64,000 nt of DNA from Actinomadura madurae (GTDB lineage Bacteria > Actinomycetota > Actinomycetes > Streptosporangiales > Streptosporangiaceae), in contig NZ_FOVH01000010.1 of the NCBI RefSeq assembly GCF_900115095.1, positions 248,001 to 312,000 on the forward strand. Reading direction: 5' to 3'. Numbering within the stretch: the first letter of the stretch is position 1; each line of letters starts with the position of its first letter. Position numbers and translations under genes: made by a program. Shown here one piece after another: positions 27,781 through 36,570 of the stretch. The notes below the pieces were generated by a model. That model did not search any database. It was given only the letters and a program-made list of their open reading frames with translations, and was not told where the DNA came from.

Positions 27781-29499
27781 ATGCGCGTGATGGCCCAGAT
27801 GGCGATGGTGATGAACCTCGACAAGTGCATCGGCTGCCACACCTGCTCGGTGACGTGCAAGCAGGCGTGGACGAACCGCAGCGGCGTCGAGTACGTGTGG
27901 TTCAACAACGTCGAGACGCGTCCCGGCCAGGGCTACCCGCGCCGGTACGAGGACCAGGAGCGCTGGCGCGGCGGCTGGACGCTGAACCGGCGCGGGCGGC
28001 TGGCGCTCAAGGGCGGCGGCCGGCTCCGCAAGCTTCTGACGATCTTCTCCAACCCCAAGCTGCCCGGGATCGACGACTACTACGAGCCCTGGACCTACGA
28101 CTACGAGACCCTCACCGACGCGCCCCTCCAGGAGCACACCCCGGTCGCCCGGCCGAGGTCGCTGCTGTCCGGCCGGGACATGAAGGTGTCCTGGTCGGCG
28201 AACTGGGACGACGACCTCGGCGGGTCCGTCGAGCACGGCGACAAGGACGTCCTGCTCAAGGAGATCTCCGACAAGGTGAAGATGGAGTTCGACAAGACCT
28301 TCATGTTCTACCTGCCGCGGATCTGCGAGCACTGCCTCAACCCGAGCTGCGCGGCGTCCTGCCCGTCCGGCGCCATCTACAAGCGCACCGAGGACGGCAT
28401 CGTCCTGGTCGACCAGGACCGCTGCCGCGGCTGGCGGATGTGCGTGTCGGGCTGCCCGTACAAGAAGGTGTACTTCAACCACCGGACCGGCAAGGCCGAG
28501 AAGTGCACGTTCTGCTTCCCGCGCATCGAGGTCGGCATCCCGACCGTCTGCTCGGAGACCTGCGTGGGGCGCCTCCGCTACATCGGGCTGATCCTCTACG
28601 ACGCCGACAAGGTCCTGGAGGCGGCGTCCACCCCCGACGACACCGACCTGTACGAGGCGCAGCGGCAGGTGTTCCTCGACCCCCACGACCCGCGGGTCAT
28701 CGCCGCCGCCGAGCGCGAGGGCATCCCGGCCGACTGGATCGAGGCCGCCCAGCGGTCCCCGATCCACGCCCTCATCAACACCTACAAGGTCGCGCTGCCG
28801 CTGCATCCGGAGTACCGGACGATGCCGATGGTCTGGTACATCCCGCCACTGTCCCCGGTCGTGGACGTCGTCCGCGACACCGGCCACGACGCCGAGAGCG
28901 CCGGGAACCTGTTCGCCGCGATCGACGCGCTGCGCATCCCCGTCGAGTACCTCGCCGAGCTGTTCACCGCCGGCGACACCGCCCCCGTCGACGCCGTCCT
29001 GCGGCGGCTGGCCGCGATGCGGTCCTACATGCGCGACATCAACCTCGGCCGCGAGCCCGACGAGTCCATCCCGGACGGCGTCGGGATGTCCGGCGAGGCG
29101 ATGTACGACATGTACCGGCTGCTCGCGCTCGCGAAGTACGACGAGCGGTACGTGATCCCGCCCGCGCACGCCGAACAGGCCCACGGCCTGGAGGAGCTGG
29201 CCACCGAGTGCGCCCTGGACTACGAGGGCGGGCCCGGGATGGGCGGCGCCGGGACGGGCGGCGGCTCCGGCCCCTTCGGCGAGGCGTCCGGCGGCGCCAA
29301 CCCGATCGCGGTCGAGAACTTCCACATGCTGCGGGAGCGGCAGACGTCCGACAACCCGGTCGACCCGGCCGACAAGCACACCCGCGTCAACCTGCTCAAC
29401 TGGGACGGCAAGGGCGCCCCCGCCGGCCTGTTCCCCGCCCGCGGGCCCGAGAACCCGCCCGCCGACTCCGGCGACGCCGAAACGGAGCCCAAGCCGTGA
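27781..29499 (+). CDS. narH: Respiratory nitrate reductase beta subunit
   Basis: A 572-aa iron-sulfur protein that wires electrons from NarI to NarG. Four cysteine groups are visible: CIGCHTCSVTC (Cys16-Cys26), CEHCLNPSCAASCP, CRGWRMCVSGCP and CTFCFPR...CSETC. The Trp in CRGWRMC replaces a Cys and gives the [3Fe-4S] cluster typical of NarH. A Gly-rich linker (around residues 480-500) and an acidic tail end the protein. Stop overlaps the narJ GTG. Confidence 0.98.
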   Translation: MRVMAQMAMVMNLDKCIGCHTCSVTCKQAWTNRSGVEYVWFNNVETRPGQGYPRRYEDQERWRGGWTLNRRGRLALKGGGRLRKLLTIFSNPKLPGIDDYYEPWTYDYETLTDAPLQEHTPVARPRSLLSGRDMKVSWSANWDDDLGGSVEHGDKDVLLKEISDKVKMEFDKTFMFYLPRICEHCLNPSCAASCPSGAIYKRTEDGIVLVDQDRCRGWRMCVSGCPYKKVYFNHRTGKAEKCTFCFPRIEVGIPTVCSETCVGRLRYIGLILYDADKVLEAASTPDDTDLYEAQRQVFLDPHDPRVIAAAEREGIPADWIEAAQRSPIHALINTYKVALPLHPEYRTMPMVWYIPPLSPVVDVVRDTGHDAESAGNLFAAIDALRIPVEYLAELFTAGDTAPVDAVLRRLAAMRSYMRDINLGREPDESIPDGVGMSGEAMYDMYRLLALAKYDERYVIPPAHAEQAHGLEELATECALDYEGGPGMGGAGTGGGSGPFGEASGGANPIAVENFHMLRERQTSDNPVDPADKHTRVNLLNWDGKGAPAGLFPARGPENPPADSGDAETEPKP

Positions 29500-30173
29500 G
29501 ACCCCGACCCGCGAAGACCTCCGACGCCCAGCTGGCCGCGGCCTGGCAGGTCGCGTCCCTCCTGCTCGGCTACCCCGACGAGCAACTGCTCGCCCGCCGC
29601 CCGCTGCTCCGCCGGGCCGTGGCGGGCCTGCCCGCGCCCGTCGCCGAGCCGCTGGGCCGCGTCCTGGACCACCTGGACGCGACCGCGCCGCAGGACCTGG
29701 CCGCCGACTACGTCGCCACGTTCGACCACCGCAAACGGTGCTGCCTCTACCTGACGTACTACGCCTACGGCGACACCCGGAAACGCGGCATGGCCCTGCT
29801 CCGCTTCAAGCAGGCCTACGACGCGGCCGGGCTCGTCCTGGACGGCGGCGAACTGCCCGACCACCTCGCCGTCGTCCTCGAATTCGCCGCGACCGGCGAC
29901 CTCGTCCAAGGGCGCCGGCTGCTGCTCGAACACCGCGCGGGGCTGGAGCTGTTGCGGCTGTCCCTCACCGAGTCCGGATCGCCGTGGGCGCCCGTCCTGG
30001 ACGCGATCGCCGCGACCCTGCCCCCGCTGACCGGCCGCACCGAGGCGGCCGTCGCCCGCCTCATCGCCGAAGGCCCGCCCGAGGAGGAGGTCGGACTCGC
30101 CCCCTACGGGGCGGACGCGACCGCCATGGGCCCCGTCCTCCTGCCCGATCCCGTCGTTGGAGTCCGCTCATGA
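29496..30173 (+). CDS. narJ: Nitrate reductase assembly chaperone NarJ
   Basis: A 225-aa TorD/NarJ-family chaperone that holds apo-NarGH during cofactor insertion and membrane attachment. Family segments seen are VASLLLGYPDEQLL, the YVATFDHRKRCCLYLTYYAYGDTRKRG region and ELPDHLAVVLEFAA. The GTG start at 29496 overlaps the narH stop (GTGA), and its own stop overlaps narI (ATGA). Confidence 0.95.
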   Translation: MRPRPAKTSDAQLAAAWQVASLLLGYPDEQLLARRPLLRRAVAGLPAPVAEPLGRVLDHLDATAPQDLAADYVATFDHRKRCCLYLTYYAYGDTRKRGMALLRFKQAYDAAGLVLDGGELPDHLAVVLEFAATGDLVQGRRLLLEHRAGLELLRLSLTESGSPWAPVLDAIAATLPPLTGRTEAAVARLIAEGPPEEEVGLAPYGADATAMGPVLLPDPVVGVRS

Positions 30174-30943
30174 CCGGCAGTGTCGGCGCCCTGGCCGCCG
30201 AAAACGGAGGCGATCCCGGTGTTGGAGGCATCCTTCTCTGGGTCGTCCTGCCCTACGTCACCCTCGCGGTGTTCGTCCTCGGGCACGTCTGGCGGTACCG
30301 CTACGACAAGTTCGGCTGGACGACCCGCTCGTCCCAGCTCTACGAACGGCGCCTGCTGCGCATCGGCAGCCCGCTCTTCCACTTCGGCATCCTCGTCGTG
30401 CTGCTCGGCCACGTCGGCGGGCTGGTCATCCCCGACGGCTGGACCGAGGCCGCCGGGATCACCGAGCACATGTACCACGTCGTCGCCGTGGTGCTCGGCA
30501 CCATCGCCGGGTTCTGCACGCTCGCCGGGCTCGCGATCCTGATCTATCGGCGCCGCACCGTGGGACCCGTCTTCTCCGCCACGACCCGCAACGACAAGCT
30601 GATGTACGCGGTGCTCGCGCTGACCATCGTCCTCGGCCTGGCCGCCACCGTCGCGGCGAACATCGTCGGCGGCGGCTACAACTACCGCGAGACGGTCTCC
30701 CCGTGGTTCCGGTCGATCTTCTACTTCCAGCCGGACCCCGACCTGATGACCGGCGTCCCCATCCTGTTCCAGCTCCACGCCCTCAGCGCCCTGGCCCTCT
30801 TCTGCGTCTGGCCCTTCACCCGGCTCGTCCACATGCTGACCGCGCCGCTCGGCTACCTGACCCGTCCCTACATCGTCTACCGGAGCCGCGACGAGCAGCT
30901 CGGCATGCACCGCCCGCGCCGCGGCTGGGAGCAGGCCCGCTGA
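30170..30943 (+). CDS. narI: Respiratory nitrate reductase gamma subunit (cytochrome b)
   Basis: A 257-aa membrane cytochrome b with five predicted helices that oxidises menaquinol and passes electrons to NarH. Haem-ligand histidines lie in FHFGILVVLLGHVGG and in the C-terminal QLHALSAL and RLVHMLTAP regions. The start ATG overlaps the narJ stop. It ends the nar operon; an inverted repeat follows 35 nt later. Confidence 0.96.
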   Translation: MTGSVGALAAENGGDPGVGGILLWVVLPYVTLAVFVLGHVWRYRYDKFGWTTRSSQLYERRLLRIGSPLFHFGILVVLLGHVGGLVIPDGWTEAAGITEHMYHVVAVVLGTIAGFCTLAGLAILIYRRRTVGPVFSATTRNDKLMYAVLALTIVLGLAATVAANIVGGGYNYRETVSPWFRSIFYFQPDPDLMTGVPILFQLHALSALALFCVWPFTRLVHMLTAPLGYLTRPYIVYRSRDEQLGMHRPRRGWEQAR

Positions 30944-30977
30944 CCGGCCCCGAGGACTCTCCGGAGCAAACCGGAAA

Positions 30978-31038
30978 AATTCCCTCCATTTAACTTGCGC
31001 GTTTGGGGCGGCCGTGGCACGGTTAAGTGGAGGGAATT
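30978..31038. repeat. 17-bp inverted repeat with 27-nt spacer between narI and the Ddn-like gene
   Basis: AATTCCCTCCATTTAAC (30978-30994) pairs with GTTAAGTGGAGGGAATT (31022-31038), 16 of 17 positions complementary. The arms are much less GC-rich than their surroundings. No T-run follows, so a simple rho-independent terminator is not convincing. A two-site operator for the downstream gene or a remnant of a small mobile element are alternatives. Confidence 0.75.
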
Positions 31039-31073
31039 ACACCGCTTAGTGCCGCGCCCGATATGGAGCGATG

Positions 31074-31487
31074 ATGACTTCCGCCGACCTGCCGCCCCGC
31101 CTCGCGCGGATGAGCCGCGTGCCCGCCCGCCTGCTCTCCTGGGGCGTCCCGATGGGCCCCCTCCGCCTTCTGCGCACCACCGGCAGGCGCAGCGGCCTGC
31201 TCCGCACCGCCCCCGTCGCCCTGCTGAAGTTCGACGGCCGGGAATGGCTCGTGTCGCCGTTCGGCGACACCCACTGGGTCCACAACGTTCGTGCCGACGG
31301 CCGGGCCGAAGTCGGACGAGGACGCCGCTTCCGGCGGGTGCGCCTCACCGAGGTCACCGGCGGCCGCGAGCAGGCCGTCCTGCGCGCCTACCGCCGCAAG
31401 TTCGGCATCGTCCCCTTCGTCCGCGACACCTTCGACGCCCGCCCGGACGCTCCCCGCCCGGTCTTTCTGATCGACCCGCCGTCGTAG
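31074..31487 (+). CDS. Deazaflavin (F420)-dependent nitroreductase family protein (Ddn-like)
   Basis: A 137-aa split-barrel protein of the F420H2-dependent Ddn/FDOR family. It has the typical TTGRRSGLLRTAPVALLKFDGREWLVSPFG core and WVHNVRADGRAEV segment (quoted in parts). Members reduce quinones, nitro-compounds or other small molecules with F420H2. The second of two adjacent ATGs is chosen because GGAG is spaced 5 nt from it. Its place after nar and acg fits a redox-stress or hypoxia role, which is inference. Confidence 0.87.
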   Translation: MTSADLPPRLARMSRVPARLLSWGVPMGPLRLLRTTGRRSGLLRTAPVALLKFDGREWLVSPFGDTHWVHNVRADGRAEVGRGRRFRRVRLTEVTGGREQAVLRAYRRKFGIVPFVRDTFDARPDAPRPVFLIDPPS

Positions 31488-31539
31488 CGCGTCCCACCGT
31501 CGGCACAGAACCCCTGCGGTCGTCGGGAGCGGGTAACGA

Positions 31540-32627
31540 TGCCTGCGCCCCGGTGCTCGGCCCCTACGCCGGAAAGCTCGGTGAGGTCGCCACCAACGAC
31601 CAGGCGTCCTTCCTGCCGCGGAGCGCCGAATCCACGCGGGTCATCGACGCGCAGCGCGCGTTCAGCCGCGAGGAGACACTGCCGCTGATCGTGGTCTGGA
31701 CCGCCGAGGGCGGCGGTGGCCCGGTCCGCGAGGAGCAGCGGGACGACGCCTCGCGTGCGCTCGCCTCGCTGGCGGGCGGGCCGGGAATCGCGGGGCAGCC
31801 GTCCCCGGCGATCGCGTCCCGCGACGGCAAGGCGCTGCAGGGGGTCGTCCAGCTTCGGCCGAGCCTCGGCGACGAGTCGCCCTCCACGCTCGACGACGTG
31901 CGGCGGGCCACCGCCCAGGTGCCCGGGTCCGGGTGGACGGCCAGGTGCAGGGCATCCTGTCCATCCTCGTGATCGGGGCCGCCACCGACTACGCCCTTCT
32001 GCTGTCCGCGCGCTACCGGGAGGAACTGTCCCGGGGACCGGACCGCATGCGGGCCATGTGGACGGCATGGCGGCGGTCCCTCGGCGGGCCGCCTACTGGC
32101 CCACGAAGCCGCGTCCGGGCGAGACGGCCAGCGCGGGCGCCGGCGTGTGGCGGCGGATCGCCGGACTGGTCGACCGCCGCCCGCGGCGCGTCTGGTCCCT
32201 CTCGCTCATCGGCCTGCTCGCCTGCGCGGCCTTCGCGCCGACGCTGAACTCCAAGGGCGTGCCCCTGGACGAGGTCTTCGTCAACGACGCGCCCTCGGTG
32301 GCGGCCCAGAAGACGCTCAGCGCCGCCCTCGTCTTCGAGCATCTCTTCGGTTTCACCGGGACCGACGCGTCGGTGCCGTTGTACGGATTCGTGTTCCTGG
32401 TGGCCCTCGGCGTCGACTACAACATCTTCCTGATGTCCCGCGTCCGCGAGGAATCCCACCGGCACGGCGTCCGCCGCGGCGTCCTGCTGGGGCTGACCTC
32501 CACCGGCGGGGTCATCACCTCGCTGCTGGTGCCCGCCCTCGTCCGCGACGCGGGACCCCGGATCTGGTGGCCCAGCTCGCTGAGCCGGCACCCCGACCCT
32601 TCCGATCCACCCGACCCACCGCGCTGA
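31540..32627 (+). pseudogene. MMPL/RND transporter remnant with internal deletions
   Basis: Pieces of an MMPL-family exporter appear in order but in more than one frame. First comes the extracellular N-terminal part (GPYAGKLGEVATNDQASFLP, ending at QVPG near 31925). Next, after a jump in frame and sequence, is the helix ILSILVIGAATDYALLLSARYREEL. Then come WPTKPRPGE...WSLSLIGLLACAAFAPTLNS, and VPLYGFVFLVALGVDYNIFLMSRVREE with LVPALVRDAGPRIWWPS at the end. The first transmembrane helix and most of the helical bundles are missing. An intact MMPL is about 700 aa; these fragments sum to about 340. It is clearly non-functional. Confidence 0.85.
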
Positions 32628-32640
32628 CGCGTCCCGGGAG

Positions 32641-33870
32641 CTACTCCCTGGGCGCGTCGGCGCGGTGGAAGACCTTGTTGGCGATCCGCCATTCGCCGTC
32701 CAGCCGGAGCAGCACGAAACTGTCGGTGAACACGCCGGCGCCGTGGCTCAGCGTCATCGTCGCGGTCGCGACCGTGCCGTGCCATCGGACGTGGTCGAGG
32801 CGCCGCCGGCGGGTGGCCTCGTCCTCCGCGGGACGGCCCGTGAACACCTTGCAGTACTCGTCGAGCGTCCAGGACACGAGCCGGCCGTCACGCAGACCCT
32901 CGATGTGCGCGGTGGGCCAGAAGGCCAGGCGGTGATGGTCCGCCTGCCCGGTGGCGTGGCCGGCGACGTAACGCTGGAGGGGCAGGAGGACGTCCGGCGG
33001 GGCGCTGACGCTCGGCGCGAGCGACAGGCCGTGCGGCCGTTCGGTCCCGGGGGCGACGGTGAACGCCGCGATGTCGTCGTCCGCGGCGACCGAGCCCGCG
33101 TCGAGCGCGCCCTGCACCTGCTCGTACAGCTCCGCGGCCGAAGGTGCGGTGCCGGCGAGCAGCGCGAGGTCTTTGGCCAGTGCCGCGGCGGTGAAATCGC
33201 CGTCATCGAACGACCCCTTTTCCAGCCGCTCCCGCTTGGCCCGAACCATCCCGCCGAGCGGTGTGCGCTCAAGCACCGACCAGGACCGCTCCTCGGGAAG
33301 CCCGAGCTCGCCGGCGAACGCCCTGCCGGCGCGCAGTGCCAGGAGCGTGTCGCCGAGTGCGCCGTTGGCCAGCAGCTTTGCCGCCGCGGCTTCGGCGGGG
33401 GAGGAGAGCACCATCGTCTCGCCGAGCGCCCTGAGCACCGGCGTGGCGGCGCCGGGCTCCGCGCCACCGCTGAGGATCGTGAGCGTGCCCGCGGCGACCG
33501 CGGGCAGCGAGCCGATGACCGGCGCATGGACATAGCCGGCGCCGGAGTCCCGGACCGCCTTGGCGAGTGCCTCGGCCTCACGGGGCGACACCGTGCTCGT
33601 GTTCACCACCACCGCGCCGTCCGGCAGCCGCCCGCGTACCTGGTCGATGACGCTGGAGCACGCATCGCCGTCGAACAGGCACAGCAGTACGACGGACGCG
33701 CGGCCGACCGCGGCGCCGGGATCGGACACGGTCGTGATGCCCTGCACTTCGCGCCCGGAGCGGGTCCAGCCGACGACGGAGCATCCCTGGCGGACGAGGC
33801 GGGCCGCGATGGCGGTGCCCATCCGGCCGAGGCCGAGGACGGCGATGTCTGGTGTGTCCGCAGAACTCAT
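32641..33870 (-). CDS. Imine reductase/hydroxyisobutyrate dehydrogenase-like protein fused to a SnoaL-like domain
   Basis: A 409-aa two-domain protein. Residues 1-290 are an NADP-binding Rossmann oxidoreductase (IAVLGLGRMGTAIAARLVRQG at the start, VNTSTVSPREAEAL) with the helical C-terminal domain of the imine reductase/beta-hydroxyacid dehydrogenase family. Residues about 300-409 look like a nuclear transport factor 2/SnoaL-type fold (RLAFWPTAHIEGLRDGRLVSW... DGEWRIANKVFHRAD). Fusion of these two folds is unusual to me. The start at 33870 has TGGAGG 8 nt upstream; the long N-terminal extension in the same frame is rejected. It is divergent from the SARP regulator, so it could be part of a biosynthetic pathway. 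Confidence 0.8.
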   Translation of the reverse strand: MSSADTPDIAVLGLGRMGTAIAARLVRQGCSVVGWTRSGREVQGITTVSDPGAAVGRASVVLLCLFDGDACSSVIDQVRGRLPDGAVVVNTSTVSPREAEALAKAVRDSGAGYVHAPVIGSLPAVAAGTLTILSGGAEPGAATPVLRALGETMVLSSPAEAAAAKLLANGALGDTLLALRAGRAFAGELGLPEERSWSVLERTPLGGMVRAKRERLEKGSFDDGDFTAAALAKDLALLAGTAPSAAELYEQVQGALDAGSVAADDDIAAFTVAPGTERPHGLSLAPSVSAPPDVLLPLQRYVAGHATGQADHHRLAFWPTAHIEGLRDGRLVSWTLDEYCKVFTGRPAEDEATRRRRLDHVRWHGTVATATMTLSHGAGVFTDSFVLLRLDGEWRIANKVFHRADAPRE

Positions 33871-34005
33871 GCGCCGATCCTCCAGGGCGGACGAGTCCCG
33901 CGACAAGCGCAGGTTTCTCCTACCTCCCATGCGAGGCGCGCATGCCTTCGCGGCCGTCCACGTTCCGTCCACGTAATGCCCAACGGCCCTTGGCAGCCTT
34001 GGCGG

Positions 34006-35559
34006 ATGGACGTCGAGTTCGCCTTGCTGGGGCCGTTCGAGATGCGGGCGGGTGGGCGGGACGTGCCCATGGGCGGCCCGAAGCACCGCTCCCTTCTCGC
34101 CGCCCTCCTGCTGCGGGCGGGCCGGCCGGTGCCGGTGGAGGACCTGGTCGAGGTGATCTGGGGTGACGAGCCGCCCGGCAACCCGCGCCGCGTCGTCCAG
34201 CTGTACGTCACCCGGCTGCGGCAGACGCTCGCCCCTTTCGTCTCAGGCGCCGTCATCACCACCTCGGTCGACGGTTACCGCCTCCGCGTCGCGCCGGGGC
34301 GGACGGACGTGATGCGCTTCCAGGACCGGCTGAGCGCGGCCGAGCGCGCGGCCGCCGAGGACGATCTCGACGCGGAGTCGGAGGCGCTCGGGCGCGCGCT
34401 CGCGCTGTGGCGCGGCGAACCGCTGGCCGGTGTGCCCTCCGACCGGCTGCAGCGCGAGGTCGCACCCCAACTGCGCGAGCAGCGGATGCGGACGCTGGAA
34501 CGACGCTTCGATGTAGAGCTGCGCCGCGGGGTGCATCGCGAGATCGTCGGCGAGCTGTTCGCCCTAACGGCACAGCACCCGCTCCGGGAAAAGCTGTGGG
34601 CACAACTGATCACGGCCTTGCACGCCAGTGGCAGGCGCAACGACGCTCTGGACGCCTACCACACGGTGCGGCGGAACCTCACCGACGAGCTCGGGCTGGA
34701 CCCGGGGGAGGAGCTCCAGGCCCTGCACGCCTTCGTCCTCGACGGCCGCCCCGGGGCGACTTCCTCCACGATGTTCCCGCCGGTGCCGAGGCAGCTTCCT
34801 CCGGGCGTTTCCGGCTTCACCGGTCGCCGTAGGGAGCTGTCCATCCTCGACACCCTCCTTGAGGATCGGCATCAGGACGCCTCCGCGACGCGGATCTGCG
34901 TGATCTCCGGTACCGCGGGCATCGGCAAGACCGCCCTCGCCGGCCACTGGGCGCACCGCGTCGCCGACCAGTTCCCGGACGGCCAGCTATGGATGGACCT
35001 CCACGGCCACGACCCGGAGAGACGCCCTTCCCCCGGGCAGGCCCTCAGAAGATTCATCCGGGCGCTCGGCACACCCGTCGAGCACGTTCCCCTGGATGTG
35101 GACGAGCAGGTCGACCTGTACCGCTCGCTCATGGACGGCCGGCGCACGCTGGTGGTCCTGGACGACGCGGAAAGCGCCGCGCAGGTACGGCCGCTGCTTC
35201 CCGGCGCGGCGGGCAGCCTCGTCGTCGTCACCAGCCGGGAACCCCTCACCGGCTTGATCGCCGCCGAGGGAGCGCGCCCGCTCGTCCTGGCCCCGCTCAG
35301 TCCAGGCGAGGCCCGCTCCCTGCTGACCGCGCGGCTCGGTCCCGGCTGGGCCGCGACCGAGCCCGCAGCGGTGGACAAGATCATCGATCTGTGCGCCAGG
35401 TCGCCGCTGGCGCTCACGGTCGCGGCGGCCCACGCCGCGCTCGGTGGAGACGCCTGCCTCGACGGCGTCGCGACGGCGCTTCGAGCCGGACGCGGGCCCC
35501 TCGACCGCGGCCCGCACCGGACGCCGAGGGTCACCGATGCCCACCGGTGGCGAAGATGA
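34006..35559 (+). CDS. SARP/AfsR-type transcriptional activator, short form
   Basis: A 517-aa protein. Residues 1-95 form an OmpR-like winged helix (FALLGPFEMRAGGRDVPMGG start typical of SARPs), residues about 100-245 the bacterial transcriptional activation domain (RALALWRGEPLAGV, LTDELGLDPGEEL), and residues 275-500 an NB-ARC ATPase with P-loop GTAGIGKTAL (about 302-311) and LVVLDDAES. The TPR sensor domain normally following in AfsR is absent; the protein ends soon after the ATPase. ATG at 34006 is in a start context without a strong Shine-Dalgarno. It stands 216 nt upstream of the Cys-rich peptide gene and is its most likely activator. Confidence 0.88.
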   Translation: MDVEFALLGPFEMRAGGRDVPMGGPKHRSLLAALLLRAGRPVPVEDLVEVIWGDEPPGNPRRVVQLYVTRLRQTLAPFVSGAVITTSVDGYRLRVAPGRTDVMRFQDRLSAAERAAAEDDLDAESEALGRALALWRGEPLAGVPSDRLQREVAPQLREQRMRTLERRFDVELRRGVHREIVGELFALTAQHPLREKLWAQLITALHASGRRNDALDAYHTVRRNLTDELGLDPGEELQALHAFVLDGRPGATSSTMFPPVPRQLPPGVSGFTGRRRELSILDTLLEDRHQDASATRICVISGTAGIGKTALAGHWAHRVADQFPDGQLWMDLHGHDPERRPSPGQALRRFIRALGTPVEHVPLDVDEQVDLYRSLMDGRRTLVVLDDAESAAQVRPLLPGAAGSLVVVTSREPLTGLIAAEGARPLVLAPLSPGEARSLLTARLGPGWAATEPAAVDKIIDLCARSPLALTVAAAHAALGGDACLDGVATALRAGRGPLDRGPHRTPRVTDAHRWRR

Positions 35560-35775
35560 AGCAGATCCGGCGCCCGCGCAGTCCGGCCGCACGCCCTGGA
35601 ACGAGCCCCTTCACAAGCGGCCGTGGGCGCCGCCCTTTGCTCGTGAAACCGATCTGAAGCCGCCGGATGCTCTGATGGACATCCGGCCGGCACGTCCGCC
35701 GCATGGCGCGGAGCCGGGGGCGCCGGCGTTCGCCTCGGACCGAAGGCCGAGGTGGGTCAAGGAGGGTGGAAGGCA

Positions 35776-35967
35776 ATGCTCACGAAGATCGAAAGGCTCG
35801 GCGACCGGCTGCTCAGCCTGGTGGTCCCGCACGCGAACGCGTCCGCCGAATGCACGTGCACCTACGTCGGGGACTGCGACGTAAGCCGCCTCCGGTGGTA
35901 CTGCTGCCGGTACACCCCGGCGGGCCAGAGCTGCTACTACGAGTGCAACTACCGCAACCCCTGCTGA
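35776..35967 (+). CDS. Cys-rich precursor peptide (putative disulfide-rich bacteriocin or signalling peptide)
   Basis: A 63-aa peptide. Residues 1-24 form an amphipathic leader (MLTKIERLGDRLLSLVVPHA) ending in Ala22-Ser23-Ala24, a signal-peptidase-type A-x-A site. Residues 25-63 form a core with eight Cys (26, 28, 34, 43, 44, 53, 57, 63), five Tyr and no Lys. An even number of Cys and the adjoining thioredoxin-like gene suggest four disulfides. AAGGAGGG and GGAAGG lie just upstream of the ATG. The next genes encode an oxidoreductase, an ABC exporter and an S26 peptidase in the same direction with short gaps. I do not recognise a named family with certainty; a RiPP-like or bacteriocin role is inference. 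Confidence 0.75.
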   Translation: MLTKIERLGDRLLSLVVPHANASAECTCTYVGDCDVSRLRWYCCRYTPAGQSCYYECNYRNPC

Positions 35968-35994
35968 CCACGGCGCCACGAAGGGATCCGTTCG

Positions 35995-36561
35995 ATGATG
36001 CCCGCCACCGCCGCGCTGGCTGTCCTGGCACTCGCGGTCAGCCTCCTGGACCTGGTTCTCACGCTCGGCGTGATCCGGCGGCTCCGCGAGCACACCGAGC
36101 TGATCTCGAACCTGTCGTCCGGGGGACGGCGACCCTACGCGATCCTCGACGAGGGCGAGACCGCCGGGCCATTCGAGGCCGTCGCCACCACCGGTGAGCC
36201 GGTGTCCCGGGACCTGCTGTCCGGCCGGACCCTGGTCGGCGCCTTCACGCCGCGCTGCCCCGCCTGCGAGGAGAAGCTGCCCGCCTTCCTCGACTCCGCG
36301 CGGACGTTTCCCGGCGGACGCGACCGGGTGATCGCCGTCGTCGTAGGGCCGGAGGACGAGGCGGAGACCTACCGCGAGCGGCTGGAGCCGGTCGCCCAGG
36401 TCGTCGTCGAGCCGCCGGCGACCGGTGCGGTCGGCACGGCGCTGGCGCTGGAGTCCTTCCCCGCGTTCGGCGTCCTCGACCAGTCCGGAACGGTGGTCGG
36501 CAGCGGCGTGGAGCCGGACGGGGCGCCCGCCGGCGCCTCGCCCGCCGGCACCGGCGTGTGA
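35995..36561 (+). CDS. Membrane-anchored thioredoxin-like (TlpA/MauD-type) disulfide oxidoreductase
   Basis: A 188-aa protein. Residues 3-27 form one transmembrane helix and the rest an extracellular thioredoxin fold with the redox motif Cys88-Pro-Ala-Cys91 (LVGAFTPRCPACEEKLPAF) and the cis-Pro region ESFPAFGVLD. The orientation implies it works outside the membrane, forming or shuffling disulfides. It starts 27 nt after the Cys-rich peptide gene, with AAGGG as Shine-Dalgarno, and the ABC gene follows 9 nt later. The obvious job is oxidative folding of the eight-Cys peptide. No MauE/DoxX or VKOR partner gene is present nearby to re-oxidise it. Confidence 0.88.
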   Translation: MMPATAALAVLALAVSLLDLVLTLGVIRRLREHTELISNLSSGGRRPYAILDEGETAGPFEAVATTGEPVSRDLLSGRTLVGAFTPRCPACEEKLPAFLDSARTFPGGRDRVIAVVVGPEDEAETYRERLEPVAQVVVEPPATGAVGTALALESFPAFGVLDQSGTVVGSGVEPDGAPAGASPAGTGV

Positions 36562-36570
36562 CCGTCGCTC

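Noticed and set aside
30978-31038. Inverted repeat as an ordinary rho-independent terminator of the nar operon
   Set aside because: The loop is 27 nt, arms are AT-rich at the ends and no T-run follows; kept as an unexplained repeat.
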